From NCBI RefSeq assembly GCF_013374995.1, contig NZ_CP056030.1, positions 5,860,501 to 5,924,500 of the forward strand: DNA of 64,000 nucleotides, written 5' to 3'. How positions within the stretch are numbered: position 1 is the first letter of the stretch; every line of letters begins with the position of its first letter. Below, one piece after another: positions 7,813 to 16,913 of this stretch. The notes beneath the pieces are model-generated. The model did not search any database, was not told the origin of the DNA, and saw nothing but the letters and a program-made list of their open reading frames with translations. The position numbers and the translations under genes are program-made. The stretch comes from Pseudomonas eucalypticola. Its GTDB lineage: Bacteria; Pseudomonadota; Gammaproteobacteria; Pseudomonadales; Pseudomonadaceae.

Positions 7813-9117
7813 ATGCGCAGATTGCTACCTTGCCTGGCCGTGCTGCTGCAGGGCTTGTTCACCACGGGCGCGCAAGCGGCCAACGAACCGTTCATCATCG
7901 GCACCGCCACCCATGTGATGGATGGTTCGCCACAACTGGGCCGCCAGTTCCAACTGGCCAGCGAAGCGGGCATCGGCTCGTTGCGCGAGGATGCCTACTG
8001 GGCTCGCGTGGAGTTGCAGCCCGGCACATTGCAGGTCCCCGCCAGCTGGCGTGAATACCAGGACGCGCGCGTAGCCCGGAAACTGGACAACGTGGTGGTA
8101 CTCGATTACGGCAACCAGTTCTACGACAACAATGCATTGCCGCGTTCGCCCCTAGTCGCCACGGCCTTTGCCAACTACGTGGACTTCGTGACCCGGGCCC
8201 TCGCCGGCACGGTCAACTTCTACGAGGTCTGGAATGAGTGGGACCAGGCCGGCCCAGGCGACCGAGCCGTCAGTGATGATTATGCAAGCCTGGTCAGGCT
8301 CACCCGCCAACAGATTCAACGCAACGACCCCAAGGCAAAGGTACTGGCCGGCGCCATCACCAGCGAGGGCCTGAACAAGGGTTTCGCCGACCGCCTGGTA
8401 CAGGCCGGCCTGGCCGACCAGGTTGACGGCCTGTCCCTGCACCCCTACGTGCACTGCGCAGGCGGCCAGGACAGGACCCCGGAAAGCTGGATCAAGTGGC
8501 TGACCAGTATCGACCAGAAACTGACCCGCCTGGCTGGCAGGGCAGTACCGCTGTACCTCACCGAAATGAGCTGGCCTACCTCCAGCGAACGTTGCGGGGT
8601 GGATGAGCCGACCCAGGCCAAGTTTCTGGCCCGGGCTTTTTTCCTGGCCAAGACGCGCCCCAACATCAAGGGCATGTGGTGGTACGACCTGGTCGACGAC
8701 GGCGTCGACCCTGCCGAGCGTGAACACCACTTCGGCCTGCTCAAACCCGACCTGACGCCAAAGCCAGCTTACGTGGTGCTCAAGGCCATCGCCCCGTTTC
8801 TGGCGCAGTACCAGTACGACAGTTTGAAAAGCCTCCAAGCCGATGATCTTTACCTGCTCAATTTCACCAAGGGCGATGACCAGGTGCTGGTGGCTTGGGC
8901 GGTGGGGCGGCCACGCCAAGTGAAGATCGAAGCCAACGGCCGCCAGCAAGGCTCGGTTCAGATGGTCGATACCCGCCGCCCCGAACGAGGCCGCGCCCCC
9001 GTTGGCCGGTGGCAATGCCCCAAGGCCGAAGAAGAACACTGCACCACGGTGATCACACTGGACGATTTCCCCCGAATCATCAGCCTGGGCGACGCCAGCT
9101 GGCTATTCACCCGCTGA
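7813..9117 (+). CDS. Secreted GH39-like glycoside hydrolase (PslG-type role)
   Basis: The 434-residue product starts with a signal peptide (MRRLLPCLAVLLQG...GAQA, likely cleaved near residue 22), so it acts in the periplasm. The rest looks like a clan GH-A (alpha/beta)8 hydrolase. FYEVWNEWDQ supplies the acid/base Glu142 after the usual Asn, and LYLTEMSWPTS supplies the nucleophile Glu251; GLSLHPYVHC lies between them. This arrangement matches GH39-like enzymes such as PslG, which trims exopolysaccharide during synthesis in P. aeruginosa. Its place between the polymerase and two glycosyltransferases suggests the same editing role here. Exact family and substrate are uncertain. Confidence 0.8.
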   Translation: MRRLLPCLAVLLQGLFTTGAQAANEPFIIGTATHVMDGSPQLGRQFQLASEAGIGSLREDAYWARVELQPGTLQVPASWREYQDARVARKLDNVVVLDYGNQFYDNNALPRSPLVATAFANYVDFVTRALAGTVNFYEVWNEWDQAGPGDRAVSDDYASLVRLTRQQIQRNDPKAKVLAGAITSEGLNKGFADRLVQAGLADQVDGLSLHPYVHCAGGQDRTPESWIKWLTSIDQKLTRLAGRAVPLYLTEMSWPTSSERCGVDEPTQAKFLARAFFLAKTRPNIKGMWWYDLVDDGVDPAEREHHFGLLKPDLTPKPAYVVLKAIAPFLAQYQYDSLKSLQADDLYLLNFTKGDDQVLVAWAVGRPRQVKIEANGRQQGSVQMVDTRRPERGRAPVGRWQCPKAEEEHCTTVITLDDFPRIISLGDASWLFTR

Positions 9118-9148
9118 GCAGCAAGGCCATGCCTTGAAGGACGAATCG

Positions 9149-10255
9149 ATGGTAGTTATCAATGCTCGCTTTCTGACCCAGGAGCTGCGCGGAGTGCAGC
9201 GTTTCGCCGAGCAGATCAGCCTGGCCTTGCAAGCCCGGCGTTCGGACCTGGTATTCGTGTGCCCCGACCGTATCCAGATGCACGACAGCGCCCGGCGCCT
9301 GAACGTGCAGCCCGTGGGCCGGCGTACCGGGCACCTGTGGGAACAGCTGGACTTGCCGCGCTACCTGCATCGCCACGGCTCGCCGCTGCTGGTATCGCTG
9401 GGGGGCACTGGGCCGCTGCTGTACCGCAACCAGATCGCCACCCACCACGACATTACCTACGTGCGCCACCCGGAAAGCTACTCATGGGCCTTTCGCACCA
9501 GCTACCAGCTGATGACTCCGCTGCTGCTGCGCAACCTGAAAACCCTGATCACCGTCAGCGAGTTTTCCCGCACGGAAATCAGCGACCACTACGGCTTTCC
9601 CAAAGACCGCATCATGGTGGTGCCCAACGCCGTGGGCGACGAATTCCAACCGGGGCCGCCGGTGCAATCACGCGGTGGTTATCTGCTGGCGGTGTCCTCG
9701 CCCAGCGCGCACAAGAACTTCGCCCGGATGATCCAGGGGTTTCTGCGGCTCAAGGGCCACGGCCGTGTTCAGCTGCGCATCGTCGGGGCGGCCAACGCGA
9801 TTTTCTCCGACCCCCAATTGGAACGCCTGGCCAGCAGTGACCCACGCATCCGCTTCCTGGGCCGCCTCAGCGACCAGGAATTGATCACCCAATACCAGGG
9901 CGCCGCCGCGTTCGTGTTTCCCTCACTGTACGAGGGCTTCGGCATCCCGCCCCTGGAGGCTCAGGCCTGCGGCTGCCCGGTGCTGGCCGCCAATGCCGCG
10001 TCCATGCCCGAAGTGCTGCAGTCCAGCGCGCTGTATTTCGATCCGCTGGACGTGGAGCACATCACCCAGGCCATGCACCTGGCGCTGACCAACCAGTGCA
10101 TCCGCCAGCAACTGCGCACCCTGGGGCTGCACAACGTTTCACGCTTCGACTGGGAACACTCGGCGGGGCTGATCAGTGACCGCATCGACGCCTTGCTGGC
10201 CGAGCAAGCCCCCAGGCGCACCCCACTTCCGTTCAATGCCAGCATCCCCAAATAA
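9149..10255 (+). CDS. Family 4 glycosyltransferase (mannosyltransferase-like)
   Basis: The product is 368 residues from ATG 9149, which is preceded by AAGGA at suitable spacing; a TTG at 9134 is a weaker alternative. It opens VVINARFLTQELRGVQRFAEQ, where RGVQR matches the GxxRx acceptor motif of WbaZ/WbpY-like GT4 enzymes. Later it has LITVSEFSRTEI, LLAVSSPSAHKNF and the donor-binding SLYEGFGIPPLEAQACGCPVL. The EGFG...E block is diagnostic of retaining GT4 transferases, many of which are mannosyltransferases. It is predicted to work on the lipid-linked repeat unit. Confidence 0.86.
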   Translation: MVVINARFLTQELRGVQRFAEQISLALQARRSDLVFVCPDRIQMHDSARRLNVQPVGRRTGHLWEQLDLPRYLHRHGSPLLVSLGGTGPLLYRNQIATHHDITYVRHPESYSWAFRTSYQLMTPLLLRNLKTLITVSEFSRTEISDHYGFPKDRIMVVPNAVGDEFQPGPPVQSRGGYLLAVSSPSAHKNFARMIQGFLRLKGHGRVQLRIVGAANAIFSDPQLERLASSDPRIRFLGRLSDQELITQYQGAAAFVFPSLYEGFGIPPLEAQACGCPVLAANAASMPEVLQSSALYFDPLDVEHITQAMHLALTNQCIRQQLRTLGLHNVSRFDWEHSAGLISDRIDALLAEQAPRRTPLPFNASIPK

Positions 10256-10296
10256 CCGCCGGGCCCAGGCCCGCCATAACAACGCGTGGTGGCACC

Positions 10297-11499
10297 ATGA
10301 AAATCGCAATCATCCATGACTGGCTGGTGACTTATGCAGGGGCCGAGCGAGTACTGTCGGCGCTGTTGAAGATCTGGCCCGAGGCCGACCTGTTCTCGGT
10401 CATCGATTTCCTCAGCGACGAAGACCGTGCCCACCTGGGCGGCAAACACGCCCAGACCACCTTCATCCAGCACCTGCCCAAGGCCCGTACTCGGTACCAG
10501 CAGTACCTGCCGCTGATGCCCCTGGCCATCGAGCAACTGGACCTGTCGGGCTACGACCTGATCATTTCCAGCAGCCATGCCGTGGCCAAGGGCGTGCTTA
10601 CCGGCCCCGACCAATTGCACATCAGCTACGTGCACTCGCCCATCCGCTACGCCTGGGACCTGCAGCACCAGTACCTGAACGAAGCAGGGCTCAACCATGG
10701 CCTCAAGAGCAAGGTGGCGCGCATGGTCCTGCATTACATGCGCATGTGGGATCAGCGCACCGCCGCCGCGGTGGACGAATTCATCGCCAACTCGCAGTTC
10801 ATCGGGCGGCGGATCGACAAGGCCTACCGGCGGCCCTCCACGGTGATCTACCCGCCAGTGGACACCCACGGCTTCGACCTGCAGCCCGTCAAGCAGGAGT
10901 ATTACCTGACCACCTCGCGGATGGTGCCCTACAAGCGCGTGCCGATGATCGTCGAAGCCTTCCGGGCCATGCCTGACAAGCATCTGATCGTGATCGGCGA
11001 TGGGCCGGAAATGGACAAATGCCAAGCCCTGGGCGCTACCAACGTCACCCTGCTGGGCTACCAGCCCTTCAGTGCCCTGCGCGAATACCTGCGCAACGCC
11101 AAGGGCTTCGTCTTCGCCGCCGAAGAAGACTTCGGCATCAGCCCCGTGGAGGCCCAGGCATGCGGCACCCCGGTGATTGCCTTTGGCCGCGGCGGCACCC
11201 TGGAAACCGTGCACGGGCTGGATCACGACCAGCCCACCGGGGTGTTCTACCACGAGCAGAGCGTGGCCGCGATCATCGATGGGGTGCGCGAGTTCGAGTG
11301 CAACGCCCACCGCATCACGCCCCAGGCCTGCCGTGAAAACGCCGAACGGTTTTCCGAACAACGCTTCGAGCGCGAGATGCGCCAGTTCGTGGAAAGCCGC
11401 TGGAACCAGGAACACCCGCCCGTCGCGGTGCCGTCACCGGCCAGCGCCCCGCGCCTGAGCCTGGCGCCGGCATTGGCCGTCGCCGCCAAACCTTTGTGA
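10297..11499 (+). CDS. Family 4 glycosyltransferase
   Basis: The 400-residue protein begins MKIAIIHDWLVTYAGAERVL, an N-terminus shared by a broad GT4 subgroup in exopolysaccharide and O-antigen loci. The donor domain shows YYLTTSRMVPYKRV and FVFAAEEDFGISPVEAQACGTPVIAFG, which contains the EDFGISPVE motif. The C-terminal 25 residues are rich in Pro and Ala (HPPVAVPSPASAPRLSLAP) and are probably an unstructured tail. It follows the previous transferase after 41 nt that include a short GC-rich inverted repeat (10260-10273). Sugar specificity is not readable. Confidence 0.87.
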   Translation: MKIAIIHDWLVTYAGAERVLSALLKIWPEADLFSVIDFLSDEDRAHLGGKHAQTTFIQHLPKARTRYQQYLPLMPLAIEQLDLSGYDLIISSSHAVAKGVLTGPDQLHISYVHSPIRYAWDLQHQYLNEAGLNHGLKSKVARMVLHYMRMWDQRTAAAVDEFIANSQFIGRRIDKAYRRPSTVIYPPVDTHGFDLQPVKQEYYLTTSRMVPYKRVPMIVEAFRAMPDKHLIVIGDGPEMDKCQALGATNVTLLGYQPFSALREYLRNAKGFVFAAEEDFGISPVEAQACGTPVIAFGRGGTLETVHGLDHDQPTGVFYHEQSVAAIIDGVREFECNAHRITPQACRENAERFSEQRFEREMRQFVESRWNQEHPPVAVPSPASAPRLSLAPALAVAAKPL

Positions 11500-11514
11500 T
11501 CGGGGAGCATTGCC

Positions 11515-12927
11515 ATGGCAAGACCGTTAAAAGGCATCCTGCAGGCCCACCAGTCGGCGCTTTCGCTGGCCCACCGGGCACTGGACATCGCCCTGATCGT
11601 TACGTGCACCCTCTGGTTCAACTGGATGTCCGGCACCCTGCACGCCAGCGACACCTGGGGCCGCCTGATGGCCATCGTGCTGGTGTTCCATTGGCTCGCC
11701 GAGTACCACCAACTGTACGGTTCGTGGCGCGGCGAGCGGGTGACCCGCGAACTGCTGCGCGTGTTCAACTACTGGGCATTGACGTTCTGCTGCCTGCTCG
11801 TGATCGATTACACGCTCAATACCGCGCAGGTCGTGCTCGACCGTAGCCTGATGGCCTGGTTCATGCTCGTGCTATTCGCCCTGTGCGGCTACCGGCTGCT
11901 GATTCGCAGCACCCTGCAGGCCTTGCGCCGGCGGGGCTTCAACACCCGCACGGTAGCCATCGTCGGCACCGGGCAGATCGGCGAGCGGCTGGCTTACTCC
12001 ATCACCGCCGCGCCCTGGATGGGCCTTCACCTGCTGGGGTTCTATGACGACGAACCGCAACAGATGGCCCTGGACGAACTGGGCAAGCGCCTGCCGGTGC
12101 TGGGCAACCTGGACCAGCTGGTACTGGACGCCCGCGCCGGGCGTATCGACAAGGTCTACATCACCCTGGCCATGAGCTGCGAGCCGTCGCTGTGCAACCT
12201 GGTCAAGGGCCTGAGCGACACCACCGCTTCGGTGTACCTGATACCTGATGTGTTCATGTTCGACCTGCTGCACGCCCGCAGCGAGAGCATCAACGGCCTG
12301 ACCAGCATCAGCCTGGTCGACACCCCCATGGATGGCTCCAGCCAGCTGGTCAAGCGCTTCGAGGACGTGATTGTCAGCAGCCTGATCCTCGCGGTCATCG
12401 CCGTGCCCATGGTGCTGATCGCGCTGGGGATCAAAATCACCTCGCGCGGCCCCGTGTTTTTCCGCCAGACGCGCTATGGTTTAGATGGAAGGCCGATCAT
12501 GGTCTGGAAGTTCCGCAGCATGACGGTCCAGGAAAATGGCCATGAAGTCCGTCAAGCCAGTCGCAATGACTGTCGCGTGACCCCATTCGGGGCATTTCTG
12601 CGGCGGACATCGCTGGACGAGTTGCCCCAGTTCTTCAACGTGCTGCGTGGTGACATGTCCATCGTCGGCCCGCGCCCCCATGCAGTGGCGCACAACGAGC
12701 AGTACCGCAAGCAGGTCAATTGCTACATGTTGCGGCATAAGGTCAAGCCCGGCATCACCGGCTGGGCGCAAGTCAATGGATGGCGCGGGGAGACCACGAC
12801 CTTGGACAAAATGCAGAAGCGCATCGAATTCGACCTGGACTACATCGAACACTGGTCTGTGTGGCTGGACCTGAAAATCATCGCACTGACCCTGTTCAAG
12901 GGCTTTATCCACAAAAACGCGTTTTGA
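11515..12927 (+). CDS. Undecaprenyl-phosphate glucose phosphotransferase (WcaJ-type)
   Basis: This 470-residue membrane enzyme starts repeat-unit assembly by moving a sugar-1-phosphate onto undecaprenyl phosphate. Four or five N-terminal membrane spans are followed by a Rossmann-like domain (TVAIVGTGQIGERLAY) and a further helix near residue 290. The C-terminal catalytic domain has FFRQTRYGLDGRPI, VWKFRSM, TSLDELPQF and SIVGPRPHAV, the hallmark blocks of polyisoprenyl-phosphate hexose-1-phosphate transferases. The architecture and length match WcaJ, which uses UDP-glucose. Galactose or another sugar is possible. It is the penultimate gene of the locus. Confidence 0.92.
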   Translation: MARPLKGILQAHQSALSLAHRALDIALIVTCTLWFNWMSGTLHASDTWGRLMAIVLVFHWLAEYHQLYGSWRGERVTRELLRVFNYWALTFCCLLVIDYTLNTAQVVLDRSLMAWFMLVLFALCGYRLLIRSTLQALRRRGFNTRTVAIVGTGQIGERLAYSITAAPWMGLHLLGFYDDEPQQMALDELGKRLPVLGNLDQLVLDARAGRIDKVYITLAMSCEPSLCNLVKGLSDTTASVYLIPDVFMFDLLHARSESINGLTSISLVDTPMDGSSQLVKRFEDVIVSSLILAVIAVPMVLIALGIKITSRGPVFFRQTRYGLDGRPIMVWKFRSMTVQENGHEVRQASRNDCRVTPFGAFLRRTSLDELPQFFNVLRGDMSIVGPRPHAVAHNEQYRKQVNCYMLRHKVKPGITGWAQVNGWRGETTTLDKMQKRIEFDLDYIEHWSVWLDLKIIALTLFKGFIHKNAF

Positions 12928-12946
12928 TCCTATAAGACCCATCGAT

Positions 12947-12970
12947 GGAGAAAACTGCTTTCTCCAAGGA
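12947..12970 (+). promoter_or_regulatory. Hairpin abutting the wza Shine-Dalgarno
   Basis: GGAGAAA (12947-12953) pairs perfectly with TTTCTCC (12959-12965) around a five-base loop, and the AAGGA ribosome-binding site of the next gene (12966-12970) follows with no gap. The structure could tune wza translation or mark an mRNA processing point. Nothing in the sequence decides between these. Confidence 0.35.
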
Positions 12971-12980
12971 AGACTTTGCC

Positions 12981-14060
12981 ATGAAGCGATCGTTACTCGG
13001 TGTACTGCTCATCACTGCATTGGTCCAGGGCTGCGCCTTCGCGCCTGGGCAACACATGACCCCTGACGATGTGCAGGACAAGGACACCGGACCGGTGACC
13101 GTGGTGCCCATCACGTCCACCAGCGTCAACCAGCAGAAAGTCATTTACCAGGCCCAGCCTGTACCCGCCACCCTGACGGGGTACCGGCCCGGTGACTACC
13201 GCATCGGCCCAGGCGACAACCTGATCATCACCGTATGGGAACACGCTGAGCTCAACTCGCCCAGCGCCCAGACCCAGGTAGAGGCCAGTGCCCGGGTCGT
13301 GCGCCTGGATGGCACGCTGTACTACCCCTACATCAACTCGATCAAGGCCGGTGGCCTTACCGTGCCGGAGTTTCGCGCCAACCTGCAGAAGGCCCTGGGG
13401 CAATACCTGACCGGCGCCCAGGTGGACGTGAATATCCAGAAATATGACAGCCAGAAGGTCATCATCTCCGGAGCGGTGAAAAATCCTGGCCCACAATCGC
13501 TGACCAACATTCCGCTGAACCTGGTGGATGCCATCAGCCGCGCGGGGGGCGAGTCTTCGGATGCCAACCTGGCCAACCTGATCCTCAAACGCGACGGCCA
13601 TGAATACGTCATGGACATCGATACCCTCAACCGCACCAACTCCCGGCTCAACGAAATCTACCTGAAGGATGGCGACCAACTGCACCTGGGCAACGACCAC
13701 GCCAACAAGATTTACGTGCTGGGCGAAGTACAGAAGCCGCAGGTCATGAACTACGGCACCAGCACCTTCAACCTGATGGAAGCGCTGGGCAACGCCGGCG
13801 GCATCAGCCAGGAAACCGCCAACGCCGAGGCTATCTACGTGATCCGCGGTGCCCAGGCCAACAATGGCCAGCCAGCCACGGTGTTCTACCTGAATGCCAA
13901 GAAGCCCACGGCGTTCCTGCTGGCGCGCCAGTTTGACCTGCGCACCTCTGACGTGGTGTTCGTGGGCCCGGCGAACATCACCCGCTGGAACCGCTTCATC
14001 AGCCAACTGCTGCCGTCGGCAACGGTGGTCGGCACTACCGCGGCCTTCAACCACAACTGA
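12981..14060 (+). CDS. wza: Wza-like polysaccharide export lipoprotein
   Basis: The 359-residue protein starts at ATG 12981, 10 nt after AAGGA. The signal peptide MKRSLLGVLLITALVQGC ends in a lipobox with acylated Cys18. The body has the polysaccharide-export domain (YRIGPGDNLIITVWEH, then VRLDGTLYYPYI) followed by SLBB repeats (VIISGAVKNPGPQSLT and IYVLGEVQKPQVMNY). Such proteins form the outer-membrane channel that joins Wzc to carry polymer to the surface. Its length is close to E. coli Wza (379). It is the last gene of the locus and is followed by a terminator. Confidence 0.92.
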   Translation: MKRSLLGVLLITALVQGCAFAPGQHMTPDDVQDKDTGPVTVVPITSTSVNQQKVIYQAQPVPATLTGYRPGDYRIGPGDNLIITVWEHAELNSPSAQTQVEASARVVRLDGTLYYPYINSIKAGGLTVPEFRANLQKALGQYLTGAQVDVNIQKYDSQKVIISGAVKNPGPQSLTNIPLNLVDAISRAGGESSDANLANLILKRDGHEYVMDIDTLNRTNSRLNEIYLKDGDQLHLGNDHANKIYVLGEVQKPQVMNYGTSTFNLMEALGNAGGISQETANAEAIYVIRGAQANNGQPATVFYLNAKKPTAFLLARQFDLRTSDVVFVGPANITRWNRFISQLLPSATVVGTTAAFNHN

Positions 14061-14100
14061 GGCCCCCCGTTCGCTGTAGCAGCTTGTCGCGCAACCTCAA

Positions 14101-14132
14101 AAAAAGCCCTCCGGCCGCCCGGCGGGCTTTTT
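14101..14132 (+). terminator. Rho-independent terminator of the EPS locus
   Basis: AAAAAGCCC (14101-14109) pairs with GGGCTTTTT (14124-14132), with a further GC-rich CCGG pairing inside. It lies 40 bp after the wza stop and is followed by pqqF on the same strand. The flanking A and T runs make it a strong intrinsic terminator that separates the two operons. Confidence 0.85.
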
Positions 14133-14198
14133 GCGTTATATCCCCCGGCCAAACTTCCGCTAGCATTAGCCTGACATTGCTTTGCCAACGGAACCGTC

Positions 14199-16652
14199 AT
14201 GCAGGATGTAGCCCCCCCGGAATTCGCCTCGCTGGAGTTGGAAAACGGCCTGCGCGTGCAATTGCGCCACGACCCCCGCCTCAAACGCGCCGCCGCGGCC
14301 CTGCGGGTCGCCGCCGGAAGCCATGACGTGGACCCCGCCTGGCCCGGGCTCGCGCACTTCCTGGAACACCTGTTCTTTCTCGGCACTGCGCGCTATCACG
14401 ACGAACAGGCACTGATGCCGTTCGTCCAGCGCCACGGCGGGCAACTGAACGCCAGTACCCGCGAGCGCACCACCGACTTCTTTTTCGAACTCCCGGTTGA
14501 ATCCTTTCCTGGGGCCTTGGACCGGTTATGCGAAATGCTTGCCCAGCCCAGGCTCGATCGCGAATACCAATTGCGCGAACGCGAAGTGCTGCACGCCGAA
14601 TTCATCGCCTGGTCTCGCGACCCGCAGGCGCGCCATCAGCAATGGCTGACCGCGCCTCTTTCCGCCAACCACCCGCTGCGTGCCTTCCATGCCGGCAACC
14701 GCTATAGCCTGCCGGTGCCGCGCCAGGCCTTCCAACAGCACTTGCTGGCCTTTTACCAAGGGTTCTACCACAGCGGGCAAATGACCCTGAGCCTGGCTGG
14801 GCCGCAACCCCTGGAAGAACTGCACGCCCTGGCCACCAAGTCGGGGGGGCAACTGCCCGCGGGTCAGCCCCGGATTCGCCCGCCTTGCCCTCCGCTACTT
14901 GATGCGCCCTGGCAGCCGCTGCCGCCTGAAGATGAAACGCGCTTGAACCTGGTGTTCGCCTGCCAGGACATACCCGGGGATAGCGCCCCGGCGGTGGACT
15001 TCCTGGCCACATGGCTTGCCTCCACCCAACCGGGCGGCCTGCTGGCCGAGCTGCAACGCCGGGAGCTGGTCGAAGCGGTGAGCCTGGTGCCGCTGTATCA
15101 GTTCGACGGCCAAGTAGTGCTCAATATCGAATTCAAGCTCACTGCCACAGGTCAGCAGCCGCGGCGCACCATCACCGAGTTGTGCCTGGACTGGCTGGAG
15201 TTTTTCCAGTCCCATGACGACTGGCAGGGGTTGCGCGAGGAATATCAGCTGCTACGCCAGCGCCGCCAACTGGTCAGTACAGCGCTGCAACTGGCCCGCC
15301 ATGACAGTGAACACTTCGGCCAAGGCAATGCGCTGGCGCTCGCGCCCCCGGCGCTGAGCGCCTTGCGGGCCCTGCTCGGGCAGATGCGCGGCGACACTAT
15401 CCTGCACCAACCGCTGGCCGCGCTGCGCGCCGACACCGGGGTGAAATGGCGTTTGCCCCAACGTAACCGTTTCCTGCGCCCCAGCCGGCGCCCGGCACAG
15501 CCCGTGGCACGGCCTGCCTGCCTGGACAGCATCGACACGGCGCAACCGGCCAGCCACGAAGGCTGTGTGTACCTGCGTTGGCGGGTCAAGTCGGCGCAGC
15601 GCAGCGGGCTATGGCGGTTGCTGGACCATAACTTGCTCAAGCTGCGCGAAGAAGCCAGCCAGGCGGGCGTGCAGTTAAGCTTCAGCAGCCTCGGCGACCA
15701 CTGGCAACTGCGCCTTTGCGGCGTGCAGGAGCCCCTGGCGGCACTGGTGGAGCAAGCGCTGGAAAACCTCACCCAGCCAAGCCCTGAAGTGTGGCGCCAG
15801 GCCGCGCAGCTCAATGCCCCGGCAGCCTTGATACCCATCCGTGAATTACTTCAGCGCCTGCCTGAACACAGCCTGGGGTATTACCAGACGCCGCTGCGTG
15901 GTCGTGATGAGCACCTGCAACCGGCCATGCTCCAGCGCCTGTGGAGCGAGGCGCGGTGGGATGGCATGACGCTGGGCTTAAGCCCGAGCGTGGCCCAGGC
16001 GCTCAATGCGGTGTTGCTGAAAATGCCTGGGCGCCAGGACACGGCCTTGTGCCAGCCGCCCTTGCCATTGCATGGCCGTACCTGGAGCCAGGTGGCCACC
16101 GACTCCAACGAGCAGGCCCTGCTGCTGTTCTGCCCCACTGCAGGCGACCAGATCATCGACCAGGCCGCCTGGCAGATGCTTGCCCAACTCAGCCAGGCAG
16201 CCTTCTACCGGCGCATGCGGGTCGAACTGCAACTGGGCTATGCGGTGTTCAGCGGCTTTCGCCAGGTAGCCGGGCGCTCCGGGCTGCTGTTCGGCGTGCA
16301 ATCGCCCAGCACCTCCATGGCTGACATCCTGGAACATGTGCAGGTCTTCCTGCACACCCTGCCAGGGCTGATACGCGCCTGCTCCGGGCCAGCCCTGGCC
16401 AATGAATGCCGGGACCTGGCTGCACGTACCAGCCTTGCCGACATGGAGCTGGGCCTGGCGGCCGACAGCCTGTGGCAAGCGCGGCTGGCGGGCCACTCGT
16501 CCGATTTCATCGACCAATTGCGCAAGGCGTTCGGGCGCCTGCGCACCGATATCCTGCTGCACGCCGCCCAACAGCTGCTGGAGGCTCAAGCTGGCTGGTT
16601 ATGCCTGGCCAACCAGCCCCCTGTGGACACAACCTGGCAAGTGGCGCAATGA
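14199..16652 (+). CDS. pqqF: PQQ biosynthesis M16 protease PqqF
   Basis: This 817-residue zinc protease has an N-terminal peptidase M16 domain with the inverted zinc motif HFLEH (His53, Glu56, His57) in HFLEHLFFLGT, and a long C-terminal half of inactive M16-like domains. In PQQ synthesis PqqF (with PqqG) cuts the modified Glu-Tyr out of the PqqA peptide. The length agrees with Pseudomonas PqqF (about 760-820). The position upstream of pqqA, with its own leader after the EPS terminator, is the P. putida arrangement as I recall it. Confidence 0.93.
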   Translation: MQDVAPPEFASLELENGLRVQLRHDPRLKRAAAALRVAAGSHDVDPAWPGLAHFLEHLFFLGTARYHDEQALMPFVQRHGGQLNASTRERTTDFFFELPVESFPGALDRLCEMLAQPRLDREYQLREREVLHAEFIAWSRDPQARHQQWLTAPLSANHPLRAFHAGNRYSLPVPRQAFQQHLLAFYQGFYHSGQMTLSLAGPQPLEELHALATKSGGQLPAGQPRIRPPCPPLLDAPWQPLPPEDETRLNLVFACQDIPGDSAPAVDFLATWLASTQPGGLLAELQRRELVEAVSLVPLYQFDGQVVLNIEFKLTATGQQPRRTITELCLDWLEFFQSHDDWQGLREEYQLLRQRRQLVSTALQLARHDSEHFGQGNALALAPPALSALRALLGQMRGDTILHQPLAALRADTGVKWRLPQRNRFLRPSRRPAQPVARPACLDSIDTAQPASHEGCVYLRWRVKSAQRSGLWRLLDHNLLKLREEASQAGVQLSFSSLGDHWQLRLCGVQEPLAALVEQALENLTQPSPEVWRQAAQLNAPAALIPIRELLQRLPEHSLGYYQTPLRGRDEHLQPAMLQRLWSEARWDGMTLGLSPSVAQALNAVLLKMPGRQDTALCQPPLPLHGRTWSQVATDSNEQALLLFCPTAGDQIIDQAAWQMLAQLSQAAFYRRMRVELQLGYAVFSGFRQVAGRSGLLFGVQSPSTSMADILEHVQVFLHTLPGLIRACSGPALANECRDLAARTSLADMELGLAADSLWQARLAGHSSDFIDQLRKAFGRLRTDILLHAAQQLLEAQAGWLCLANQPPVDTTWQVAQ

Positions 16653-16824
16653 TCATTACGCAGGCTGTAACGAGCTTTCTCAGCTTGAAGAATGCAATTT
16701 AACGTTTCAGTACACTGGAATTTAGTAACATAGTGCCCTAAGCATTGCGAACATCTCCCCCGGGGGTGGTTCCGATGTGATGTACCGGCACCACTTCCAT
16801 CCATCACCCAGAAGGAGTCATCCT
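16653..16824 (+). promoter_or_regulatory. pqqA leader region
   Basis: This 172-bp gap between pqqF and pqqA is more A+T-rich in its first half than the flanking genes and should hold the pqqA promoter. I cannot assign -35/-10 boxes with confidence. A 10-bp palindrome CCCCCGGGGG lies at 16757-16766, and a strong ribosome-binding site (AGAAGGAG, 16810-16817) precedes the pqqA ATG. Confidence 0.4.
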
Positions 16825-16896
16825 ATGTGGACCAAACCAGCTTACACCGACCTGCGCATCGGCTTTGAAGTCACCATGTACTTCGCCAGCCGTTGA
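16825..16896 (+). CDS. pqqA: PQQ precursor peptide PqqA
   Basis: This 23-residue peptide contains the invariant Glu15-x3-Tyr19 pair (EVTMY), the two residues that PqqE cross-links and that become the PQQ carbon skeleton. The sequence starts [15 protein letters not shown] and ends FASR, the standard PqqA pattern and length. It has a strong AGAAGGAG ribosome-binding site and is followed at once by a hairpin and T-run, fitting a peptide needed in excess over the enzymes. Confidence 0.97.
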   Translation: MWTKPAYTDLRIGFEVTMYFASR

Positions 16897-16913
16897 TTTT
16901 TATCGCAGTACAG

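Noticed and set aside
12914..12925. 12-bp perfect palindrome AAAACGCGTTTT at the end of the WcaJ-like gene
   Set aside because: It encodes the last codons of the gene, has no loop for a hairpin, and nothing nearby suggests an operator.
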